From an uncultured Porphyromonadaceae bacterium (GTDB lineage: Bacteria; Bacteroidota; Bacteroidia; Bacteroidales; Muribaculaceae), in assembly GCA_902470475.1 (NCBI GenBank), contig CABRGT010000035.1:1-20454 (forward strand): a stretch of 20,454 bases of DNA, in the 5' to 3' direction. The notes beneath the pieces were generated by a model. That model was given only the letters and a program-made list of their open reading frames with translations, was not told where the DNA came from and made no database searches. Shown in pieces: positions 8,434-14,951 of the stretch. Each line of letters opens with the position of its first letter. The stretch's first letter is position 1. The position numbers were made by a program, and so were the translations under genes.

Positions 8434-9546
8434 TCAGCGCATCTTGAGCATCCCGGCGGCCGCCCGTCGCAGCGTATTGTTGCTGTCATCGTAGCGGTAT
8501 TCCCAGTACATGATGCCTCTAAGGCCTTTTTCCTTGATAAAATCGCGTTTGCATGTGATGGAGCGGGCGTCTTCGTAGCCCAGGACCACAGCGCCGGTGG
8601 AATCGGCAATGTAGGGGGCCTTGGCCGTATCATCCCAGCACATGTTGCAACCCGGGCGGCAGAGGATGCTGCTGTAGGGTTCGCTGTACTTGTACGCACC
8701 ACTGCCACGTCCGAAAAAGGGCACGCCGAGGACAAGTTTATCCGCAGGAACCCCGGCATTGAGATGCTTGTCGACGCTCTCTGCGGCTGTCATATGACCG
8801 CCGAGAGCTGACGATCGGAAAAGCGGCGCATGATGGCGGGGAGGCTCGGCAAGATCGTAGGCCATGATATTGATAAAATCTACATACGGCAGCAAATCCT
8901 TGAAGCGCAGACCAAGGCCGGTGGCATCTGACGCGAGAGTCAGCAGCTCTCCGTCACGAAGCGAGCCACGGATTTCCTTGAGAAGCAGCACAAAGTTGGC
9001 CGGATCATCAGGCGAGCTCGAAATACCGGCGACTGACGATCCGGGATACTCCCAGTCGATGTCGATGCCGTCAATGCCGTATTCGTCAAGCACTCGCCGG
9101 CAATCAAGCGCAAAAGCCTTGCGACAGCCGGCGTCGGCACAAAGTTCACTGAAATTGCCGCTCTCCCAGCCGCCTATCGAAAGGAGCACCTTGAGTTCAG
9201 GCTTGTACTTCTTCAGCCTGACGACTTTCCTCAGATTGTCCGGATTATCGATACCGATGCTGTTGAATGAGTCAGATACATGGCCGAACGCATAATTGAT
9301 ATGCGTCATGTAGACTGGATCGGGCGTGCACGTCGACCACGAGGTAAAGTAAGCTACCACGATGTGATCACCATCCATCGGATCGGCAGGCTCATCGACC
9401 GGAGCCGCGGCCGCCAAAGCATCAGCACCGGTGATAACGGCAGAGGCATTCAGTGCTTCATCATCCGACGCGCCCGCTGTGACAGGCGGCATGGATGCCA
9501 CAGACGCAAACAGCACCACGCAAAGGGCAGGAATCAGTCTTCTCAC
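8434..9546 (-). CDS. Secreted GH18 glycosidase (chitinase / endo-beta-N-acetylglucosaminidase type)
   Basis: A 370-residue exported protein with a signal peptide (residues 1 to about 25) and an Ala/Asp-rich linker to about residue 58. The GH18 barrel follows, with YFTSW, the LLSIGGW strand and the catalytic signature DGIDIDWE. Asp159, Asp162, Asp164 and the acid Glu166 are all present, so it should be active. The NIMAYD motif and a final GIMYWEYRYD strand complete the fold. GH18 enzymes cut N-acetylglucosamine-containing chains such as chitin, N-glycan cores or peptidoglycan-derived glycans. Which one cannot be told. It has its own promoter, divergent from the topoisomerase gene. Confidence 0.9.
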   Translation of the reverse strand: MRRLIPALCVVLFASVASMPPVTAGASDDEALNASAVITGADALAAAAPVDEPADPMDGDHIVVAYFTSWSTCTPDPVYMTHINYAFGHVSDSFNSIGIDNPDNLRKVVRLKKYKPELKVLLSIGGWESGNFSELCADAGCRKAFALDCRRVLDEYGIDGIDIDWEYPGSSVAGISSSPDDPANFVLLLKEIRGSLRDGELLTLASDATGLGLRFKDLLPYVDFINIMAYDLAEPPRHHAPLFRSSALGGHMTAAESVDKHLNAGVPADKLVLGVPFFGRGSGAYKYSEPYSSILCRPGCNMCWDDTAKAPYIADSTGAVVLGYEDARSITCKRDFIKEKGLRGIMYWEYRYDDSNNTLRRAAAGMLKMR

Positions 9547-9595
9547 TTTTCTGTTATTATTTGAGTATTACGAAAGTTTATGAACTTGATCGCCG

Positions 9596-9627
9596 CAAAA
9601 TTAATCATAATTCAGATTACTCACAAA
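9596..9627 (-). promoter_or_regulatory. Promoter of the GH18 gene
   Basis: On the minus strand, the -7 box TAATTTTG (9596-9603) and the -33 box TTTG (9624-9627) are 20 bp apart. Both match the Bacteroidota consensus. The start codon is about 50 bases downstream. It lies back-to-back with the topoisomerase promoter. Confidence 0.75.
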
Positions 9628-9676
9628 TCTCATAATGGCAAAAGGACACAGACGGCGCAGAAAGCGGAAACCGGCC

Positions 9677-9708
9677 TTTGCATAGTTTGAAAAAAATTCT
9701 TAACTTTG
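9677..9708 (+). promoter_or_regulatory. Promoter of the topoisomerase operon
   Basis: The -33 box TTTG (9677-9680), a 20-bp spacer and the -7 box TAACTTTG (9701-9708) form a full consensus match. The expected start near 9715 gives a leader of about 30 nt. About 50 bp separate its -33 box from that of the divergent GH18 promoter. Confidence 0.8.
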
Positions 9709-9745
9709 CCACAAAGCCTTAAATGCAACGACAAACAGAGCTACG

Positions 9746-12526
9746 ATGAGCGACGAATATACCCCTGAGGATCCTGAAGAATACGATGCAGCCATGACCG
9801 GGAATGACGCCGACGGCGATGCGGCCGGATACGACGAATACGACACCACGGACAAAACTGATGAAAACGACAACACCGAAGCGTCGGCGACTGCCACCGG
9901 CACGCCCATGAAGCCATACAGCGCCCCGGAGGATGTGGTACGCCATCACCTGCGCGGTATGTTCCAGACATGGTATCTCGATTACGCATCGTATGTGATA
10001 TTGCTGCGCGCCGTGCCGAGCATAGACGACGGCCTTAAACCCGTGCAGCGCCGCATCCTCCACTCGATGAAGACCCTCGACGACCGCCGCTTCAACAAGG
10101 TGGCAAACATCGTCGGCAACACCATGCAGTATCACCCTCACGGCGACGCCTCCATCTACGGTGCTCTGGTACAGCTCGGACAGAAGGAACTGCTTGTGGA
10201 GACGCAGGGTAACTGGGGCAACACGCTCACCGGAGCCGGAGCCGCCGCCGGCCGATACATCGAGGCCCGTCTGTCGGGCTTCGCGCTCGACACGCTCTAT
10301 AACCCGAAAGTGACCGAATGGACCTGGAGCTACGATGGCCGTAAGAAAGAGCCCGTGACACTGCCGTCCAAGTTCCCGCTGCTGCTTGCTCAGGGCGCCG
10401 AAGGCATTGCCGTGGGCCTGTCGTCGAAAATACTGCCCCACAATTTCAACGAAATTATCGACGCCGCCATAGCACACCTCCGCGGCGAGGAATTCACGCT
10501 GCTGCCCGACTTCTATACCGGAGGCTACATCGATGTGTCGCGCTACAACGACGGACGCCGCGGCGGCGTGCTGAAGATCCGTGCCAAAATCGAGAAAATC
10601 GACAGCCGCACCCTGGCCATCACCGAAATACCCTTCGGATCGACAACCGGATCAATCATCGATTCGATACTGAAAGCCTTCGAAAAAGGCAAGATCAAGA
10701 TAAAGAAAGTCGAGGACAACACAGCCATGACCGCCCGTATCGTCGTGCATCTGCTCCCGGGCACATCATCGGACAAAGCCATCGACGCCCTGTACGCCTT
10801 CACCGACTGCGAGATGAGCGTATCGCCCAACTGCTGCGTGATACGCGACAAGAAGCCTGTATTCATCGGCGTGAGCGACGTGCTGCGCCACAGTGCCGAA
10901 CGCACAGTCGACATCCTGCGCCGCGAACTGCAGATCGATCTCGACGAACTGCGCGAACAGCTCCTGTTCGCCTCGCTCGAACGCATCTTCATAGAGCAGC
11001 GCATCTACGAGGACCGCGAATACAAGGAAGCCGCCGACATCGACTCAGCCGTGGCGCATGTCGACAGCCGTCTGAAGCCTTTCACCGAAGGTCTGCCGCG
11101 CGAAGTGACACGCGACGACATCCTGCGGCTGTTCGAAATCAAGATGAAGCGCATCTTCCGCTTCAACAGCGATGAAGCCGACCGCCACATCGAAGCCATA
11201 GGCAAGCGCATCGAAGATGTATTGTACAACCTCGACAATATCATCCCCTACACCATCGACTGGTACACCCGCCTCAAAGAAAAATACGGAGCACACTACC
11301 CACGGCGGACCACCGTACGCGGATTCGACTCTATCAACGCCGCCAACGTGGCCGAAGCCAATGAAAAGCTCTATATCAACCGTGCGGAAGGATTTATCGG
11401 CACGGGCCTGAAGAAGGACGAGTTCGTATGCAACTGTTCCGACATCGACGACATCATCATCTTCTACCGCAACGGCTCATACAAGATCGTCAAAGTACAG
11501 GAGAAACTGTTCGTGGACAAGGGTGTGATATATCTCAATGTATTCAAACCCAAAGACGAACGCACCACCTACAACGTCATCTTCCGCGACGGTCGCGACG
11601 GCCCGTACCTGATCAAACGCTTCCATGTCACCGGCCTGACACGCGACCGCGTCTACGATCTTACCACAGGCGCGCCCGGCAGCAAAGTCATGTGGTTCAC
11701 CGCCAATCCCAATGCCGAAGCAGAAGTGGTGAAAGTAATCCTAAAGCCCCGGCGGGGACTCAAGAAACTTCAGCTCGACATCGATTTCTCCGACATCGGC
11801 ATCAAGGGCCGCGGTGCCAAGGGCAACCTGGTCACCCGCAACGAAGTGCAGCGCATCTCGCTCAAGGGCCACGGAGTATCGACCCTGGGCGGACTCGAGG
11901 TATGGTTCGATCCCGACGTCCTGCGCCTCAATACCGAGGGACGCGGACGCCTGCTGGGTGAGTTTGCAGGCGACGACCAGGTGCTGGTCGTGACCCGCAC
12001 CGGCGAATTCTACACCACCTCCTTCGCCACCTCAAACCATTATGACGACGATATACTGCTGATCGAAAAGTTCGATCCCGCAAAGATATGGACAGCAGTG
12101 CTCAACGATGCCGACCAGGGCTACCCGTACATCAAGCGGTTCAAGTTCGAACCGTCGGCCAAGCGCCAGCGCTACCTGACCGACAATCCCAAATCCACGC
12201 TGATAGCTCTGAGCGACAACGCCGGAGCCATGTTCCGCGTGACTTTCGGCGGAGGCGACTCATTCAGAGAGCCGCTTGAAGTCGATGCGGAAGAATTTAT
12301 CGGCCTAAAGTCGTTCAAGGCCCGCGGCAAGCGTCTGACAACCTATACGGTTGAAAATGTCGAAGAACTCGAGCCCAAGGCTGTCCCCGAAGAGTTAAAC
12401 GAGACCGCTCCTCAGGCTACTGCTGAGGATGAAGGGAGTTCACCTGCCGGCCTTGAACTTGCATCGGATCAAAGCGACGATGAGATCCGCGACGAAATCA
12501 CCGGCCAGCAAAGGCTTTTCGACTGA
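9746..12526 (+). CDS. parC: DNA topoisomerase IV subunit A (GyrA/ParC family)
   Basis: The DNA-breakage subunit of a type IIA topoisomerase, 926 residues. The active-site tyrosine is Y171 in GRYIEARLSG. The DNA-binding helix region YHPHGDASIYGAL is at 129-141. KFPLLLAQGAEGIAVG and the coiled-coil tower follow. The C-terminal third is beta-rich like the family's DNA-wrapping domain. Residues 1 to about 50 form an unusually acidic extension rich in Asp, Glu and Thr, before the core begins near PEDVVRHHLRG. The start is the ATG at 9746, since an upstream ATG at 9723 is out of frame. It is probably ParC rather than GyrA because of the AGRY context. Its ParE partner is not in the window. Confidence 0.9.
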   Translation: MSDEYTPEDPEEYDAAMTGNDADGDAAGYDEYDTTDKTDENDNTEASATATGTPMKPYSAPEDVVRHHLRGMFQTWYLDYASYVILLRAVPSIDDGLKPVQRRILHSMKTLDDRRFNKVANIVGNTMQYHPHGDASIYGALVQLGQKELLVETQGNWGNTLTGAGAAAGRYIEARLSGFALDTLYNPKVTEWTWSYDGRKKEPVTLPSKFPLLLAQGAEGIAVGLSSKILPHNFNEIIDAAIAHLRGEEFTLLPDFYTGGYIDVSRYNDGRRGGVLKIRAKIEKIDSRTLAITEIPFGSTTGSIIDSILKAFEKGKIKIKKVEDNTAMTARIVVHLLPGTSSDKAIDALYAFTDCEMSVSPNCCVIRDKKPVFIGVSDVLRHSAERTVDILRRELQIDLDELREQLLFASLERIFIEQRIYEDREYKEAADIDSAVAHVDSRLKPFTEGLPREVTRDDILRLFEIKMKRIFRFNSDEADRHIEAIGKRIEDVLYNLDNIIPYTIDWYTRLKEKYGAHYPRRTTVRGFDSINAANVAEANEKLYINRAEGFIGTGLKKDEFVCNCSDIDDIIIFYRNGSYKIVKVQEKLFVDKGVIYLNVFKPKDERTTYNVIFRDGRDGPYLIKRFHVTGLTRDRVYDLTTGAPGSKVMWFTANPNAEAEVVKVILKPRRGLKKLQLDIDFSDIGIKGRGAKGNLVTRNEVQRISLKGHGVSTLGGLEVWFDPDVLRLNTEGRGRLLGEFAGDDQVLVVTRTGEFYTTSFATSNHYDDDILLIEKFDPAKIWTAVLNDADQGYPYIKRFKFEPSAKRQRYLTDNPKSTLIALSDNAGAMFRVTFGGGDSFREPLEVDAEEFIGLKSFKARGKRLTTYTVENVEELEPKAVPEELNETAPQATAEDEGSSPAGLELASDQSDDEIRDEITGQQRLFD

Positions 12527-12528
12527 CT

Positions 12529-13410
12529 ATGCGACTGCGACTGACCTTACTGACTCTATTGGCGGCCTGCGGCATCTCCTCGGCACAATCCGCAACCGAC
12601 AGTTGTGCCTCCGCTGACAGTCCATCCTCTCCGGAGGTGCTTCGTCCAGTAGTATCGGCATATACTCTGGGAATTGGATCGAGCCATCTGCGCGACACGT
12701 ATCTCACCCCGCTGGGCTATTCGGGCTGGACGGCCGGAATCGGTTACGAACGCTTCCAGGCCATGAAATTCGATCCGGAGCGGTGGATCATGCGTCTGTG
12801 CGCATCAGTCGATCTGGCATCCGACGACAACCCGGCCCGCACGGCCACTATGTGGAGCATCGGTTTCCGGCCATCCTGGGCCATGATGCGACGTTTCAGG
12901 CCGGTCCGGGGCCTGACCCTCGCCGCCGGCGGCATAGCCCGCGGCGACCTGGGCGTCATCTACCTTGCCCGAAACAGCAATAATCCGGCTTCGGTGAAGG
13001 CTTCGGTGACTATCGGCGCAACCGCCATGGCCACGTACAATATCACCGTAGGGCGTCTGCCGATAACTCTCCGATGCCAGCCGACATTCGACCTGATAGG
13101 AGCATTCTTCTCGCCCGACTACGACGAACTTTACTACGAGATATGGCTCGGCAACCACAGCGGGCTATGCCATTGCGCTTGGCCCGGGAGTTTCGTGCAT
13201 CTTGAAAATCTGCTGACGGCCGACCTGCGTTTCGGCGCGACCAACCTTCGCCTCGGCTACCGTTTCGACCTGCTTTCGACCAAGACCTCCGGCATCATCA
13301 GCCGCAGTGTAAGCCATCAGTTTGTCATCGGTATCGCCACCGAATGGCTCAGCGTACACAGCGGGCGCCCGCGCATCTCCGACGCGCGTCTGATCTCGGC
13401 ATTCTATTGA
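12529..13410 (+). CDS. DUF3316-like envelope protein, probable outer-membrane beta-barrel
   Basis: A 293-residue exported protein starting two bases after the topoisomerase stop. The N-terminus (MRLRLTLLTLLAACGISSA) is a signal peptide. It could be cut after SSA or, less likely, processed as a lipoprotein at Cys14. GIGSSHLRDTYLTPLGYSGW resembles the DUF3316 pattern of Bacteroidota. Alternating polar/hydrophobic strands (such as WSIGFRPSW, NLRLGYRFDL, HQFVIGIATEW) and the aromatic C-terminal residue suggest a barrel. Function is unknown, and the family call comes from memory. Confidence 0.7.
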   Translation: MRLRLTLLTLLAACGISSAQSATDSCASADSPSSPEVLRPVVSAYTLGIGSSHLRDTYLTPLGYSGWTAGIGYERFQAMKFDPERWIMRLCASVDLASDDNPARTATMWSIGFRPSWAMMRRFRPVRGLTLAAGGIARGDLGVIYLARNSNNPASVKASVTIGATAMATYNITVGRLPITLRCQPTFDLIGAFFSPDYDELYYEIWLGNHSGLCHCAWPGSFVHLENLLTADLRFGATNLRLGYRFDLLSTKTSGIISRSVSHQFVIGIATEWLSVHSGRPRISDARLISAFY

Positions 13411-13420
13411 TCATACCGAC

Positions 13421-14470
13421 ATGAAACTCTCACGACTCATACCTCCGATCCTCGCTGCGATCGCCGCAGCCATGGCATCGTGCCACAGCGTCGACAAGTG
13501 GGACAACGATCCCGAAGGCAACTTCGACGCACTTTGGACCATCATCGACCGGCACTACTGCTTTCTCGACGAAAAAGGAATCGACTGGGATTCAATATAC
13601 AGTGAATACCGCCCGCGAGTCACACCGGAGACCAACTCGGTCGACCTCTTCAAGATCTGTGCCGCCATGCTCGACGAACTGCGCGACGGCCACGTCAATC
13701 TCACTGGCTATTATGCCACCTCGTACTATAAAAAATGGTGGAGTGATTATCCGCAGAACTACGACAACCGCCTCGTCGACCAGTATTACATGCACTTCGA
13801 GGGGCTGACGCGCAATGGCCTGACCTATTATATACTGCGCGATTCGGTAGCGTACGTACGGTACCCGTCGTTCTCATACACGCCCGGCGAAAACACCCTC
13901 GACTGGATGCTCGCCATACTGTCGAAATGCCCGGCCATGGTCATCGATATCCGCGACAACGGCGGCGGCAACCTGTCAAACGTCGAGGCCATCGGCCGAC
14001 GGTTCATCTCCCGGCGCACCCTTGCAGGCTACATCACCCACAAGACGGGGCCGGGTCACAACGACTTTTCCGAGCCGTACGCCTACTATTTTGAGCCGGT
14101 GGCCGGACGCGTGGCATGGTACAAACCCGTGGTGGTGCTCACCAACCGCAGCACATTCAGCGCCGCCAACAATTTTGCCTCGTTCATGCACTCGCTCGCC
14201 GACGTGGAACTTGTCGGCGACCGCACAGGGGGCGGCTCCGGCATACCGTTCAACTCCGAGATTCCCTGCGGATGGTCAGTCAGATTTTCGGCATCGCCTG
14301 TCTATGACGCGAAGATGCGGTCAACCGAATTCGGTATCGACCCTGATGTGAAAGTCGATCTCGACCCCGAACTCGCCATCAAGGGCACCGACACCATGCT
14401 CGAGACCGCCATCGACCGCGCCCTCTCCATGTCCGCCTCCCCCAACAATCACCCCACCTCCCGCCGCTGA
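13421..14470 (+). CDS. S41-family serine peptidase lipoprotein (complete copy)
   Basis: A 349-residue exported protease of the C-terminal-processing/tricorn-like family. The N-terminus ends in a lipobox-like MASC with Cys21. The N-terminal domain carries ELRDGHVNL (residues 86-94). The S41 core shows VIDIRDNGGGN (174-184) and the nucleophile region TNRSTFSAANNF, in which Ser247 is the likely catalytic serine. The GDRTGGGSG loop follows at 266-274. Length suits the short Bacteroidota S41 lipoproteins without an obvious PDZ domain. It starts 10 bases after the DUF3316-like gene, in the same operon. Its last 132 residues are repeated by the remnant at 17283-17687. Confidence 0.9.
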   Translation: MKLSRLIPPILAAIAAAMASCHSVDKWDNDPEGNFDALWTIIDRHYCFLDEKGIDWDSIYSEYRPRVTPETNSVDLFKICAAMLDELRDGHVNLTGYYATSYYKKWWSDYPQNYDNRLVDQYYMHFEGLTRNGLTYYILRDSVAYVRYPSFSYTPGENTLDWMLAILSKCPAMVIDIRDNGGGNLSNVEAIGRRFISRRTLAGYITHKTGPGHNDFSEPYAYYFEPVAGRVAWYKPVVVLTNRSTFSAANNFASFMHSLADVELVGDRTGGGSGIPFNSEIPCGWSVRFSASPVYDAKMRSTEFGIDPDVKVDLDPELAIKGTDTMLETAIDRALSMSASPNNHPTSRR

Positions 14471-14508
14471 CCGGAAAAACACATCCTTCGTACACCGATA
14501 TCGAGACC

Positions 14509-14530
14509 TGAAATAGGTGTGAAATAGGTG
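14509..14530 (+). repeat. Tandem 11-bp repeat upstream of the LRR-gene promoter
   Basis: TGAAATAGGTG occurs twice head-to-tail (14509-14519 and 14520-14530), exactly one helical turn apart, and ends 30 bp before the -33 box. This is the placement expected of an operator for a cooperative regulator. The regulator is unknown. Confidence 0.5.
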
Positions 14531-14560
14531 GAGTATTATCTCAAAAAACTAACGAATCTA

Positions 14561-14591
14561 TTTGCAGATACATTCGTATTTATTAATTTTG
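14561..14591 (+). promoter_or_regulatory. Promoter of the LRR surface-protein gene
   Basis: The -33 box TTTG (14561-14564), a 19-bp spacer and the -7 box TAATTTTG (14584-14591) fully match the Bacteroidota consensus. The start codon is about 360 bases further on, so the transcript has an exceptionally long leader. Confidence 0.8.
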
Positions 14592-14597
14592 CAACGT

Positions 14598-14951
14598 AGA
14601 TTGCTTGTTTAAATGCCGCTCGGCAGTCAGACAACAATTACAATAATTTTGGAAAGCGTTTACCACGCTCTTTCTTGACTTTCCGAAATCTGGTAAATTT
14701 CATTCACTGTCAGGAATGCAGCAAACGGTAGATGCCTTATGGATATGTACACCCCATCGTAGTCTGCGCATGGGCGCATTCTATGTATGCTTTACACATA
14801 TTCTGCGTGAGGCTTCTGCATGTTTTGCTCGTTCAACAGTGAAGGGCAATACCAGAGCCTCGGAAAGTGGAACGGGCAACAGTATGGCTCTCACGCTTTT
14901 TTGTTTAATTCACTACTTCCAGGCAGAGGGCGCCAGGAATTATTACAGAAC
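14598..14951 (+). promoter_or_regulatory. Long structured 5' leader with possible attenuator
   Basis: The roughly 350-nt stretch between the predicted transcription start and the LRR start codon has several helices. GGAAAG (14651-14656) pairs with CTTTCC (14679-14684) around an inner GCGT/ACGC. Next to it GAAAT/ATTTC (14685-14701) forms a hairpin. TGCGC pairs with GCGCA near 14765-14778. A long-range GCGTGAG (14805-14811) pairs with CTCACGC (14890-14896), directly followed by six T (14897-14902), like an intrinsic terminator. AGAGCC/GGCTCT overlaps that 3' arm, so the two pairings may compete. A 79-codon frame (14716-14955) ends on the LRR start codon in an ATGA overlap. I see no known riboswitch signature. 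Confidence 0.5.

Noticed and set aside
14820..14951. Upstream start extending the LRR protein by 44 residues
   Set aside because: It would place the signal peptide internally, and the added residues come from the structured leader.
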